Positions 26,102 through 35,257 of a DNA stretch of 64,000 nt are shown in pieces (the stretch's first letter is position 1; the number at the start of each line of letters is the position of its first letter). The notes beneath the pieces are model-generated. The model saw only the letters and a list, made by a program, of their open reading frames with translations. It was not told the origin of the DNA and made no database searches. The translations under genes were made by a program, and so were the position numbers. Origin of the DNA: Burkholderia sp. HI2500. Lineage in GTDB: Bacteria; Pseudomonadota; Gammaproteobacteria; Burkholderiales; Burkholderiaceae. The stretch covers positions 2,852,001-2,916,000 of the forward strand of contig NZ_NKFL01000006.1 of the NCBI RefSeq assembly GCF_002223055.1, read 5' to 3'.

Positions 26102-26611
26102 CTACGCCAGCGTCTTGACCATGTGGTGCTCGTCATAGAACCGCCCGTCGACGAACATCGAGCGCGGTTCCGTCCCGAACCGCACGAACCCTTGCGACGC
26201 ATACAGCCGCTCCGCGGTGGCGTTGACCTCGTTCACGCACAGCATCAGTTGCTTGCAGTCCCATTCCCGCGCCGCGTGGGCGGTCGCGCTTTCGAGCAGC
26301 GTTTGCGCGATGCCTTGCCCGCGATACGCGGGATCGACGAACACGCCCCAGATCGTCGCCTTGTGCGCGATCTTCACGCGCGCATCGCGGCGCACGCCGG
26401 TGATGCCGACGAGCGTATCGCCGTCGAACGCGCCGAACACGGCGCGTTCACGGGTCGGCGTGATGCGCGTCGCGAATTCGTCGACCGGCACCTGCGATTC
26501 TTCGTCGAGCGTCGGCAGGAAGGAGGTGGGGGCGGTGTCGACCGCACGCAGGCGAACGGTCTGGAAACGGGCGGCGTCGGCCGCTTCGAGCAGGCGGGTG
26601 GTGATCGTCAT
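26102..26611 (-). CDS. GNAT-family N-acetyltransferase
   Basis: A 169-aa acetyltransferase with the acetyl-CoA motif A (FVDPAYRGQGIAQTLL, about 95-110) and the motif B region NEVNATAERLYASQGF. The ATG at 26611 begins a normal GNAT first strand (MTITTRLLEAADAARF); the longer frame adds a basic, proline-rich stretch with no ribosome site. Family members acetylate amino groups of small molecules, antibiotics or proteins; the substrate here is unknown. Confidence 0.85.
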   Translation of the reverse strand: MTITTRLLEAADAARFQTVRLRAVDTAPTSFLPTLDEESQVPVDEFATRITPTRERAVFGAFDGDTLVGITGVRRDARVKIAHKATIWGVFVDPAYRGQGIAQTLLESATAHAAREWDCKQLMLCVNEVNATAERLYASQGFVRFGTEPRSMFVDGRFYDEHHMVKTLA

Positions 26612-26754
26612 CGGGGGCGTTCCGGTTGAAGGTCGTGCATGCCGGCGCGAGCCGCTGGGGCCGCGGGATGCATCGTCCTTATCGTAATAGGAATCCCGGT
26701 GTTGCGCGGCGACGTTCGGCACCGCCGCGTGATCGCATTCCGATCGTCAGATCG

Positions 26755-27390
26755 TCAGATCGCGTCGCGCGGCCGCCTGGCATCGCCGTCGACGCAGCAC
26801 GCGAGCACCTCGGCATCGGTGTCGCCGAGGCTCAGGTACACGTGCCCGACCGCGCTGTCGAAATACAGGCTGTCGCCGGCGCCGAGCCGGTACGCATGGC
26901 CGTTCTCGAAGCGCAGCTCCAGCTCGCCGCTCAGCACGAACACGAACTCCTCGCCGCTGTGCCGGATGTAGTCGGCGAAGTCCGACAGCTTGCGCGCATG
27001 GATGCGCCCGCGCACGGGCACCATCCGCTTGCCGGTCAGGTCGTTCGCGAGCATCCCGTACGCGTAGTTCGGCGTGTCATAGACCATCTGCTGGCCGGCC
27101 GGCGTGAACGACGGCGTCATCGCGCCGGCGGGCGCCGGGCGGCCGAACATCGTGTCGAAGTCGAGCGCGAGCGCATGCGTGAGCGCCGCGAACTTGTCGT
27201 AGGTGAGCGCGATGTCGCCGCGCTCGGCCTTCGAAATCGTCGACACCGCGATGCCGGAGCGCTCGGACAGTTGCGCGAGCGTCAGGCCGCGCGACTTGCG
27301 CGCGTCGCGCAGCCGCGCGCCGACCGTCTGGTGGTCGAGCTGCGGCGCGGTGTCGGTGGGCGGCGGAACGGGGACGGTGGATTTGGGCAT
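26755..27390 (-). CDS. XRE-cupin transcriptional regulator
   Basis: A 211-aa regulator with an N-terminal XRE helix-turn-helix (LAQLSERSGIAVSTISKAER, about 38-57) and a C-terminal cupin (SGEEFVFVLSGELEL, GAGDSLYFDSAVGHVY). Such proteins (PuuR type) sense small metabolites and repress amine or amino-acid catabolism. It is divergent from the RidA-oxidoreductase-permease operon, and a perfect 26-bp palindrome sits between. It probably represses that operon and itself. Confidence 0.88.
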   Translation of the reverse strand: MPKSTVPVPPPTDTAPQLDHQTVGARLRDARKSRGLTLAQLSERSGIAVSTISKAERGDIALTYDKFAALTHALALDFDTMFGRPAPAGAMTPSFTPAGQQMVYDTPNYAYGMLANDLTGKRMVPVRGRIHARKLSDFADYIRHSGEEFVFVLSGELELRFENGHAYRLGAGDSLYFDSAVGHVYLSLGDTDAEVLACCVDGDARRPRDAI

Positions 27391-27436
27391 GCGGATACGG
27401 GGCGCGGCGTACGTGACGTGAATACGGGTTTTGTCG

Positions 27437-27462
27437 TATACGAGAATAAATTTTCTCGTATA
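27437..27462. promoter_or_regulatory. Perfect palindromic operator of the XRE-cupin regulator
   Basis: Arms TATACGAGAA (27437-27446) and TTCTCGTATA (27453-27462) are exact inverted copies around TAAATT. The site lies 47 nt upstream of the regulator start and about 225 nt before ridA, and is the only strongly AT-rich segment of the gap. Confidence 0.6.
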
Positions 27463-27686
27463 TGATAATTTTCGTCGAAATCGCCGACGGTTGGCGTGAC
27501 GGCCACTCTAGCATCGGACGGCGCGAAACTCGCGGGACTGGTGCGGCCGGCGTGAACGACACGTGTGCGTATCGGCACAGCTCGCCCGTGCGGCGGTTGC
27601 CCGACGATTCCGCACACGGCAGCGGCTTTCCCAGCCATTTATTTTCCCGGCCGGTCGCGGCCGGCCTTGCGAAGGTGCAAACCATC

Positions 27687-28040
27687 ATGTCCAGTGAAAT
27701 CCAACGTCTGCAGACGAGCGCACGCATGAGCCAGGTCGTGATCGCGAACGGCTTCGTCCACCTGGCCGGCCAGGTGCCCGATACGGCCGGCGCGCCGATC
27801 GCCGTGCAGGCGACCGAAATCCTCACGCGCATCGATGCGTTGCTCGCCTCGGCCGGCGTCGACAAGACGCGCGTGCTGACGGCCAACATATGGCTCAGCG
27901 ATGCCGCGCACTTCGACGCATTCAATGCGGTGTGGGACGCCTGGGTGCCGGCCGGCCACGCGCCGACCCGCGCCTGCGTGCAGGCGTTGCTGATGAAACC
28001 CGGTCTCGACGTCGAGATCGCCGTGACCGCGCTCGCCTGA
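27687..28040 (+). CDS. RidA/YjgF-family enamine/imine deaminase
   Basis: A 117-aa protein of the RidA family, which hydrolyses reactive 2-aminoacrylate and other imines released by PLP and flavin enzymes. Family segments are FVHLAGQVPD, NIWLSDAAHFDAFNAVWDAWV and PTRACVQALLMKPGLDVEIAV, with the conserved arginine in TRACV. The ATG at 27687 gives the usual family length; the longer frame crosses the operator. It precedes a flavin amino-acid oxidase, whose imine product is a natural RidA substrate. Confidence 0.88.
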   Translation: MSSEIQRLQTSARMSQVVIANGFVHLAGQVPDTAGAPIAVQATEILTRIDALLASAGVDKTRVLTANIWLSDAAHFDAFNAVWDAWVPAGHAPTRACVQALLMKPGLDVEIAVTALA

Positions 28041-28071
28041 CGCCGGCACCGCCCGCCCCGAGGAACTCCCG

Positions 28072-29322
28072 ATGACATTCGACACGCTCGTCCTGGGCGG
28101 CGGCATGATCGGCGTGTCCGTTGCCGTGCATCTGCAACAACGCGGCCTGTCGGTCGCGCTCGTCGACCGCAAGGCGCCCGGCAACGAGACATCGCTCGGC
28201 AATGCCGGGCTGATCCAGCGCGAAGGCGTGTATCCGTATGCGTTTCCGCGCGGCTTCGGCACGCTGCTGAAATACGCGTGCAACCGCTCGCCCGACGTCC
28301 GCTATCACGTCGGCGCGCTGCCGAAACTGATTCCGTTCCTGTACCGCTACTGGCGCAACTCGCATCCGGCGCGCCATGCGGAGATCGCGCGCGCGTATGC
28401 GCCGCTGATCGAACATTGCGTGACCGAGCATCGTGCGCTGATCGAAGCGTCCGGCGCCGGCGCATTGCTGCGCGAAGGCGGCTGGCTGAAGGTGTTCCGC
28501 ACGGCCGCGACGCGCGATACGGAAACGCGCGCCGCCGAGCGCTGGCGCGCCGAATACGGCGTGACCTTCGACGCGCTCGATGCGGCCGCGCTGCGCGTCG
28601 CCGAGCCGAACCTGAGCCGCGCGTTGGTGGGCGCGCTGCGCTACACGGGCTCCGATTCGATCAGCGATCCGAATGCACTCGTGAGCGCGTATGCGCGCCA
28701 CTTCGAGCAGCTCGGAGGCCGCATCCTGACCGGCGACGCGCTGACGCTGTCGGCCGCGAACGGCTGGCGCGTCGACACCGCGCAAGGCCCGGTCGATGCG
28801 CGCGCGGCGGTCGTCGCGCTCGGGCCGTGGTCGGACCTGCTGTGCGAACGGCTCGGCTACACGCTGCCGCTCGCGGTCAAGCGCGGCTATCACATGCACT
28901 ACGCGGCGCAGCCGGGCGCGCGGCTGAACGGGCCCGTGCTCGATGCCGACAGCGGCTTCCTGATCACGCCGATGACGCGCGGCATCCGCCTGACGACCGG
29001 CGTCGAGCTCGGGCTTTGCGATACGCCGCCGACGCCCGTCCAGCTCATCGCCGTCGAACCGGTCGCGCGCGAGCTGTTTCCGCTCGGCGCGCGCGTCGAC
29101 GGCGCGCCGTGGCTCGGCCGCCGGCCGTGCACGCCCGACATGCTGCCCGTCATTGGTGCGGCGCCGCGCCACCGCGATCTGTGGTTCGCGTTCGGGCATG
29201 CGCATCACGGCTTCACGCTCGGCCCCGTGACCGGCCGGCTGGTCGCCGACCTGATGACCGGCACGCAGCCGTTCGTCGACCCGACGCCGTTTCGCGTCGA
29301 ACGCTTTCTGCACGGCCGCTGA
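28072..29322 (+). CDS. FAD-dependent amino-acid dehydrogenase, DadA-like
   Basis: A 416-aa member of the DAO family. The N-terminal FAD-binding motif is VLGGGMIGVSVAVHLQQRG, and the C-terminal FAD segment is FAFGHAHHGFTLGP. It resembles D-amino-acid dehydrogenase DadA, which oxidises D-amino acids to keto acids through an imine. It starts 31 nt after ridA and is followed by an amino-acid permease, giving a coherent uptake and oxidation operon. Oxidation of a secondary amine such as a proline derivative is an alternative. Confidence 0.85.
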   Translation: MTFDTLVLGGGMIGVSVAVHLQQRGLSVALVDRKAPGNETSLGNAGLIQREGVYPYAFPRGFGTLLKYACNRSPDVRYHVGALPKLIPFLYRYWRNSHPARHAEIARAYAPLIEHCVTEHRALIEASGAGALLREGGWLKVFRTAATRDTETRAAERWRAEYGVTFDALDAAALRVAEPNLSRALVGALRYTGSDSISDPNALVSAYARHFEQLGGRILTGDALTLSAANGWRVDTAQGPVDARAAVVALGPWSDLLCERLGYTLPLAVKRGYHMHYAAQPGARLNGPVLDADSGFLITPMTRGIRLTTGVELGLCDTPPTPVQLIAVEPVARELFPLGARVDGAPWLGRRPCTPDMLPVIGAAPRHRDLWFAFGHAHHGFTLGPVTGRLVADLMTGTQPFVDPTPFRVERFLHGR

Positions 29323-29428
29323 ACCGGCGACCGTGCGCTGCAGCAGGGCGGCCGGCACACGACGCCGGCCGCTCCATCCAGCGGCCGGCCGACCCGGCTC
29401 GCCGCGACGATCAACGACTGGAGACAAC

Positions 29429-30820
29429 ATGCAACAGCACACGATGCGGCGCGAACTCGGCGCGCGCCAGATTTCGTTCATGGCCCTCGGCATGGCCATC
29501 GGCGTCGGCCTGTTCCTCGGCTCGGCGTCCGCGATCAAGGCGGCCGGGCCCGGCGCGCTCGTCGCCTACCTGATCGGCGGCGCGATGATCTTCCTGATCA
29601 TGCGCGCGCTCGGTGAGATGGCCGTGCACCGGCCGGTGTCCGGCTCGTTCGGTGCGTATGCGTTCGAATACGTCGGGCCGTTCGCCGGCTACGTGGTCGG
29701 CTGGAGCTACTGGCTGCTGATGGTCGGCGTCGGTGTCGCGGAGACGACCGCCATCGGCATCTACATGGGCTTCTGGTTTCCGGACGTGCCGCAGTGGTTG
29801 TGGGTCGTGTCGGCGATCGCCGCGATCTCGGCGTTCAACCTGCTCAACGTGAAGGTGTACGGCGAACTGGAGTTCTGGTTCGCGATCGTGAAGGTCGTGA
29901 CGATCGTGCTGATGATCGCGGGCGGCGCGCTGATCGTGTTCACCGGGATCGGCCATGGCGGCCAGCCCGTCGGCCTGTCGAACCTGTGGCGCCACGGCGG
30001 CGTGTTTCCGCATGGCATGCTCGGGGTCGTGAGCGCGCTGCCGATCGTCGCGTATTCGTTCGCGGGCGTCGAGATGATCGGCCTCACCGCCGGCGAGGCG
30101 CGCGAGCCGCAGAAGATGATTCCGCGTGCGATCAACTCGGTGCTGTGGCGCATCCTGATCTTCTACGTCGGCGCGCTGTTCATCATCATGGCGCTGTATC
30201 CGTGGCACGAACTCGGCGAGCATGGCAGCCCGTTCGTGACCACGTTCGAATCGCTCGGGCTGCGACAGGCCGCCGGCATCGTCAACTTCGTGGTCGTGAC
30301 GGCCGCGTTGTCGAGCTTCAACTGCATCGTGTTCAGCGGCGCGCGCATGCTGTCGAGCATGGCCGGCAACGGCCTCGCGCCCGCGTCGTTCGCGGCGCTG
30401 AGCGCAAGCGGGTCGCCGTCGCGCGCGGTGCGGGCGACCGTGCTGTTCATGTCGGTCGGCGTGGTGCTGAACTATGTGATTCCGGCGCGCGTGTTCGGCT
30501 GGCTGATGTCGTTCCTGTCGTTCGACGTGGCCGTGATCTGGGCGATGATCGTGCTGACCCACATGCGGTTCCGGCGCGCGCTGGCCGCGCGCGGCGAGAC
30601 GGTGGCGTTCCGCATGCCGTACGCGACGGTCACGTCGTGGATCTGCCTCGTGTTCGTCGCGTTCGTGTTCGTGATGCTCGGCGTCGATCCGTCGACGCGC
30701 GGGTCGCTGTACGCCGGCGCGGCGGTGATGGCGCTGATGGCGATCCTCTACCGGCGTTCGCGGCACCTGCAGGCGGCTGCGCGGTCGACGCGCGTCGGGC
30801 TTGGCGTCGAGCGCGTTTGA
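29429..30820 (+). CDS. Amino-acid permease, APC superfamily
   Basis: A 463-aa polytopic permease of the amino-acid transporter family (AroP/ProY/GabP type). The first span has MALGMAIGVGLFLGSASAIKA and the conserved YSFAGVEMIGLTAGEAREP follows near residue 205. The ATG at 29429 is preceded by CTGGAGACAAC. It closes the ridA-oxidase-permease operon, so its substrate is probably the amino acid oxidised by the preceding enzyme. Confidence 0.9.
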   Translation: MQQHTMRRELGARQISFMALGMAIGVGLFLGSASAIKAAGPGALVAYLIGGAMIFLIMRALGEMAVHRPVSGSFGAYAFEYVGPFAGYVVGWSYWLLMVGVGVAETTAIGIYMGFWFPDVPQWLWVVSAIAAISAFNLLNVKVYGELEFWFAIVKVVTIVLMIAGGALIVFTGIGHGGQPVGLSNLWRHGGVFPHGMLGVVSALPIVAYSFAGVEMIGLTAGEAREPQKMIPRAINSVLWRILIFYVGALFIIMALYPWHELGEHGSPFVTTFESLGLRQAAGIVNFVVVTAALSSFNCIVFSGARMLSSMAGNGLAPASFAALSASGSPSRAVRATVLFMSVGVVLNYVIPARVFGWLMSFLSFDVAVIWAMIVLTHMRFRRALAARGETVAFRMPYATVTSWICLVFVAFVFVMLGVDPSTRGSLYAGAAVMALMAILYRRSRHLQAAARSTRVGLGVERV

Positions 30821-30913
30821 TGGCGATGCGCTGAGTCGTGGCTGTTGGTGCGGGAGAGTGGCCGTGCGATGGCGCGCGTTGGAGACGGGTGCGAAGGCGC
30901 CGCGGCAGTGTCG

Positions 30914-30934
30914 GCGGCGCGTCATGCGCGCCGC
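30914..30934. terminator. GC hairpin between convergent permease and lipoprotein genes
   Basis: GCGGCGCG and CGCGCCGC form an 8-bp stem with a 5-nt loop, between two convergent gene ends. No T-run follows; weak evidence. Confidence 0.3.
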
Positions 30935-31047
30935 GCGGGCACGAAGAATGAGGGTGAGGTGAAACAGGCGCGCCGTCGCGCCGAACCGGTGCCCGACGCC
31001 AAACGCGCGACGAGGCGCCCGATCAGGTCAGGCGCACCGCATCGGAA

Positions 31048-31695
31048 TCAATAACGCGACAATTGATTGCCATTGATCTGCACGCGATCGCCCGGACGCA
31101 GGTTGCCCGGCGACTGCACGTCGAACGAGCGCATCGTTCCGTCGCTGACCTGCACGTCGATCCGGTAGCTGCTCGGGCCTTGCGCGGCGCCCATCTGCTG
31201 GCCGATCTGGTTGCCGGCCACCGCACCGCCGAGTGCACCGATCACGGTGGCCGCATCGCGGCCGTGACCGCGGCCGAACTGGTTGCCGACCAGGCCGCCG
31301 ACCAGCGCACCGACGACGGTGCCGGCGACGCCCGACGGGCCGACCGAGCCGTTGACCGGCTGGATGTTCGAGACCGTGCCGTATTGCGTGCCGTAGCCGT
31401 TGCCGTACTGCTGCTGATTGCCGTACTGGTCATACGGCTGCGATCCGTATTGCTGCGGGTTGCCGTACTGGTCGTACGGTTGCGGCGCCTGGTTCGGATA
31501 CGGCTGTTGCTGCTGCACGTAACCCGGTTGCGAATACGCGGGCTGCGCGTAGCCGGGCGTCGCGTATTGCTGCTGCTGCGGATACCCCGGCTGCGCGCCG
31601 TAGTAACCCGGCGCGACGCAGGCGGTCAGCGGAAGCGCCGCGACGGCGACGAGCGAGGCGAACAGAACGGTCTTCGTGGAAGGCATGCGCATCAT
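31048..31695 (-). CDS. Glycine-zipper outer-membrane lipoprotein
   Basis: A 215-aa lipoprotein. The signal ends in lipobox LTAC. A low-complexity Pro/Gln/Tyr/Gly-rich linker with near repeats of PYDQYGN follows, then a glycine-zipper 2TM domain (VVGALVGGLVGNQFG ... VIGALGGAVAGNQIGQQM) and a short beta-rich tail. Such SlyB-like proteins help outer-membrane integrity. AGGAAA precedes a run of three near ATGs; the first (31695) is given, 31692 is equally possible. Confidence 0.85.
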   Translation of the reverse strand: MMRMPSTKTVLFASLVAVAALPLTACVAPGYYGAQPGYPQQQQYATPGYAQPAYSQPGYVQQQQPYPNQAPQPYDQYGNPQQYGSQPYDQYGNQQQYGNGYGTQYGTVSNIQPVNGSVGPSGVAGTVVGALVGGLVGNQFGRGHGRDAATVIGALGGAVAGNQIGQQMGAAQGPSSYRIDVQVSDGTMRSFDVQSPGNLRPGDRVQINGNQLSRY

Positions 31696-32148
31696 GATGT
31701 TTCCTGCATCGGCAACGGGTTCGCCGACGAATACCGGAACGGGTGGCGAACTCGGCGTGAGTATAAGGAATGGCCGGAGGCGCGTCCGGTGCGGCCGGGT
31801 AACAACGTGTAAAGTCTGTTGCCGCGTAAATCGTCGAGCGGGCGGGGCGTTGAAGCGAGTCCCGGCAAGGGCGCGAGACGGCCGCATTCCGGTGATGCCG
31901 ACGCTGCGCGGCCTTCGGTTTTTCCGTCGCTTTCCCCGCGATCCCGCCCCATCGCCGTGCCAGGCCCGGCGGCCGCGCGCGCCGCGCATCGCGAAATCGA
32001 ATGCGCGGCATCGCGACATTTAATTGGCCTCGGGCGACGGCGTCCGATATCGTGGCCGGATTCCCTGCCAACGGTCGCGCCGTGCCGGCTGCGGTGCCTT
32101 CCCCTGTCCGCGCCGGCGACGTGCCGCGACCGCCCCACATTCCGAGCC
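31696..32148. other. Long non-coding gap
   Basis: Divergent spacer of about 450 nt between the lipoprotein and the first amidohydrolase. Open frames here are GC-driven extensions of the flanking genes. I see no convincing hairpin, operator or ribosome site beyond the promoter-type AT enrichment near 31740-31830. Confidence 0.5.
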
Positions 32149-33348
32149 ATGACCGATCGTATCTTCATCAACGCCGTCGACGCCGGCGGCCAGCCCATCC
32201 ATCTCGTCGTCCGTGACGGCCGCTTTACCGCGATCGGCGCCGATTGCGCCGCCGCGCCCGGCGCGGAAACGATCGACCTCGACGGCCGCGTCGTGCTGCC
32301 CGGCTTCGTCGACGGTCACATCCACCTCGACAAGAGCTTCGTCGGCGATCGCTGGGTGCCGCACGAACCGGTCGGCACGCTGCGCGAGCGGCTCGCGGTC
32401 GAGAAGCGCCAGCTCGCGGCCGCGCCGCCGATCGTCGAACGCGCGAATGCGCTGATCGCGCAGGCCGCCGCATTCGGCACGGTCGCGATGCGCAGCCACG
32501 TCGACGTCGATGCAACCACCGGCCTGTCGAACCTGCAGGCCGTGATGGCCGCGCGCGAGCAATGGCGCGGGATCGTCGATATCGAACTGGTTGCGTTTCC
32601 GCAGGCCGGCGTCGTCACGTGCCCCGGCACCGCCGAGATCCTCGACGCGGCCGTGCGCGAAGGTGCGGACGTGGTCGGCGGGATCGACCCGACGACGCTC
32701 GACGGCGATGCGGACGGCCAGCTCGACATCGTGTTCGGCATCGCCGAGAAGCGCGGCGCGAAGATCGACATCCACCTGCACGAGCCTGGTGAAACGGGCA
32801 TCGCGCAGCTGCTGCGGATCGCGGCGCGCACGCGCGCGGCGGGGCTCGGTGGCCGCGTGAACGTGAGCCATGCGTACGCGCTCGGCCAGGTGAGCGATGA
32901 CGACGTGCAGCGCACGGCGGCGGCACTGGCCGACGCCGGCGTGTCGATCCTGACGAATGCGCCGGGCGACTGCGCGTTTCCGCCGGTGCAGGCGCTGCGC
33001 GACGCGGGCGTGCTCGTGTTCGCGGGCAACGACAACATCCGCGACGCCTGGTGGCCGTACGGCAACGGCGACATGCTGCAGCGCGCGATGATGGTCGGCT
33101 ATCGGTCGGGCTTCTACACCGACGAAGCGCTCGGCATCGCGCTCGACATGGCGACGCACGCCGGCGCTCGCGTGATCGGCAAGGATAACTACGGAATTGC
33201 AGTCGGCTGCGATGCGACGTTCGTCGCGGTGCGTGCGCCGAATGCGGCGGCGGCCGTCGCGGGCGTGCCGGCCGAGCGCTGGGTGTTCCGTCGCGGTGAA
33301 AGCGACACCGGCGCGCCGTTCGCTCCCGCGCTGCGCTTCACGCGCTGA
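32149..33348 (+). CDS. Cytosine-deaminase-like metal-dependent amidohydrolase (copy 1)
   Basis: A 399-aa amidohydrolase of the cytosine deaminase/AtzC group. Metal-binding motif GHIHLDKS near residue 60, second-strand HVDVD, EIHLHEPG-type HLHEP near 208, the NVSHAYALG histidine and the final aspartate in FAGNDNIRD. It hydrolyses C-N bonds in a ring or amide; members deaminate cytosine, creatinine or s-triazines. The start at 32149 gives normal length; no good ribosome site is visible. It is paralogous to the next gene. Confidence 0.82.
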   Translation: MTDRIFINAVDAGGQPIHLVVRDGRFTAIGADCAAAPGAETIDLDGRVVLPGFVDGHIHLDKSFVGDRWVPHEPVGTLRERLAVEKRQLAAAPPIVERANALIAQAAAFGTVAMRSHVDVDATTGLSNLQAVMAAREQWRGIVDIELVAFPQAGVVTCPGTAEILDAAVREGADVVGGIDPTTLDGDADGQLDIVFGIAEKRGAKIDIHLHEPGETGIAQLLRIAARTRAAGLGGRVNVSHAYALGQVSDDDVQRTAAALADAGVSILTNAPGDCAFPPVQALRDAGVLVFAGNDNIRDAWWPYGNGDMLQRAMMVGYRSGFYTDEALGIALDMATHAGARVIGKDNYGIAVGCDATFVAVRAPNAAAAVAGVPAERWVFRRGESDTGAPFAPALRFTR

Positions 33349-33433
33349 CCGACCTGACCGGCGGCACGGCATGCGCCGTGCCCGCTTCACGCTGACCGCA
33401 CTGACTGCACTGACCGACCTTACCGGAACCGAC

Positions 33434-34618
33434 ATGACGAACCTGCTGATCCGCAACGTCCGCCCGAACGCCGACGCCGCGCTCGACATCCTGATCGAAG
33501 GCGATCGCATCGTGCGTGTCGGCCCGTCGCTCGACGCGCCCGCCGGCTGCGCGATCGAGGACGGCGCAGGCGCGCTCGCGCTGCCCGGCCTCGTCGAAGG
33601 CCACACGCACCTCGACAAGACGCACTGGGGGATGCCGTGGTATCGCAACCAGGTCGGGCCGCGCCTCGTCGACCGCATCGAGAACGAGCGCCACTATCGC
33701 GCGACGAGCGGCCATGACGCCGGCGCCGCGTCGCTCGCGCTGGCGCGCGCGTTCCTCGCGGCCGGCACGACGCGCATCCGTACGCACGTCGACATCGATA
33801 CCGAAGCCGGGCTGCGGCATCTGCACGGTGTGCTCGCGACCCGCGAGACGCTGCGCGGGCAGGTCGAGATCCAGATCGTCGCGTTTCCGCAATCGGGCGT
33901 GCTCAAGCGGCCGGGCACCGATGTGCTGCTGTCCGAAGCGCTGGCCGCCGGCGCCGATCTGCTCGGCGGGCTCGATCCGTGCGCGATCGAAGGCGATCCG
34001 GTCGAAGCGGTGGACGTGCTGTTCGCAATCGCCGAGCGCCACGGCCGCGGGCTCGACCTTCATCTGCACGAGCGCGGATCGATGGGCGCGTATTCGCTCG
34101 ACCTGATCCTGCAGCGCACGGCTACGCACGGCATGCAGGGCAAGGTGACGATCAGCCACGGGTTCTGTCTCGGCGATATCGCCGAACGCGAGCGCGATGC
34201 GCTGCTCGCGCGGATGGCCGAACTCGGCGTCGGGCTCGTCACGACCGCCCCCGCGGCGGTGCCCGTGCCGCCGGTGGCCGCGTGCCGTGCAGCGGGCGTG
34301 ACGGTCATCGGCGGCAACGACGGCGTGCGCGATACGTGGACGCCGTATGGGTCGCCCGACATGCTCGAACGCGCGATGCTGATCGGCATGCGCAACGATT
34401 TCCGCCGCGACGATGCGCTCGAAGTCGCGCTCGACTGCGTGACGCACGGCGCGGCGCGCGGTTGCGGCTTCGACGGTTACGGGCTGCAGCCGGGCAGCCG
34501 CGCGGACGTCGTGCTCGTCGACGCGCTGACGTTCGCCGAGGCTGTCGTTGCGCGACCGGTGCGGCGGCTCGTCGTGTCGTCGGGGAAGATCGTCGCGCGC
34601 GACGGCGCGCTGGTCTGA
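33434..34618 (+). CDS. Cytosine-deaminase-like metal-dependent amidohydrolase (copy 2)
   Basis: A 394-aa paralogue of the preceding gene with the same motif order: GHTHLDKT, HVDID, LHLHERG, ISHGFCLG and GGNDGVRDTW. The full metal set suggests that both copies are active. The start at 33434 lies 85 nt after the previous stop. Tandem, diverged copies often handle successive or alternative substrates. No transporter or other catabolic gene sits beside them, so the substrate remains unknown. Confidence 0.82.
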   Translation: MTNLLIRNVRPNADAALDILIEGDRIVRVGPSLDAPAGCAIEDGAGALALPGLVEGHTHLDKTHWGMPWYRNQVGPRLVDRIENERHYRATSGHDAGAASLALARAFLAAGTTRIRTHVDIDTEAGLRHLHGVLATRETLRGQVEIQIVAFPQSGVLKRPGTDVLLSEALAAGADLLGGLDPCAIEGDPVEAVDVLFAIAERHGRGLDLHLHERGSMGAYSLDLILQRTATHGMQGKVTISHGFCLGDIAERERDALLARMAELGVGLVTTAPAAVPVPPVAACRAAGVTVIGGNDGVRDTWTPYGSPDMLERAMLIGMRNDFRRDDALEVALDCVTHGAARGCGFDGYGLQPGSRADVVLVDALTFAEAVVARPVRRLVVSSGKIVARDGALV

Positions 34619-34685
34619 GTGAAGCGTGAGCGCAGCGTCGCCCCGGTATGATCGGGTTTTCAGCGGGATTGCCCGGGAGACGACG

Positions 34686-35159
34686 ATGCGACGCACGACA
34701 GCGGCACGGGCCGCACGATGGATGGCGGCGGCCCTGTTCGCCGTGAGCGCCGCGCACGCGGTGGCGGCCGGCCCAACGGACGCACAGCAGGAAGCCAACC
34801 GGCGGACGGTGCTCGCGTTCTATGAAAAAGGCCTGAACGAGAAGGACGCCGACGCCGCGCTCGCGTACGTCGGCGATCGCTACGTGCAGCACAACCCGAA
34901 CGCGGCCGACGGCCGCGACGGCTTCCGCAAGTTCGTCGCGTTCCTGCGCGACAAATATCCGCAGTCGCACAGCGAGATCAAGCGCTCGTTCGTCGACGGC
35001 GACTACGTGATCCTGCACGTGCATGCGGTGCGCGAACCCGGCACGCGCGGTAGCGCGATCATGGACATCTTCAAGCTCGAGAACGGCAAGATCGTCGAGC
35101 ACTGGGACGTCAATCAACCCGTGCCCGAGCAGGCCGCGAACGGGAACACGATGTTCTGA
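34686..35159 (+). CDS. Secreted SnoaL/NTF2-like protein
   Basis: A 157-aa protein with a signal peptide (basic MRRTTAARAAR, hydrophobic stretch, cleavage near VAA-GP) and an NTF2-like/SnoaL-type fold: VLAFYEKGLNEKDADAAL, RYVQHNPNAADGRDGF, DIFKLENGKIVEHWDV. Such proteins occur as predicted small secreted enzymes or binding proteins; no catalytic role is established for this subgroup. GGGAGACGACG precedes the ATG. Confidence 0.8.
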   Translation: MRRTTAARAARWMAAALFAVSAAHAVAAGPTDAQQEANRRTVLAFYEKGLNEKDADAALAYVGDRYVQHNPNAADGRDGFRKFVAFLRDKYPQSHSEIKRSFVDGDYVILHVHAVREPGTRGSAIMDIFKLENGKIVEHWDVNQPVPEQAANGNTMF

Positions 35160-35257
35160 CGAGGGCCGGGCGCTCGGGCATGTCGACGCGCCCGCGATCT
35201 CGTCGTATCGGCAGTGCCGCGGCGTCCTTCACGTTGCCGCCGCATCCGGCCGGCTTG

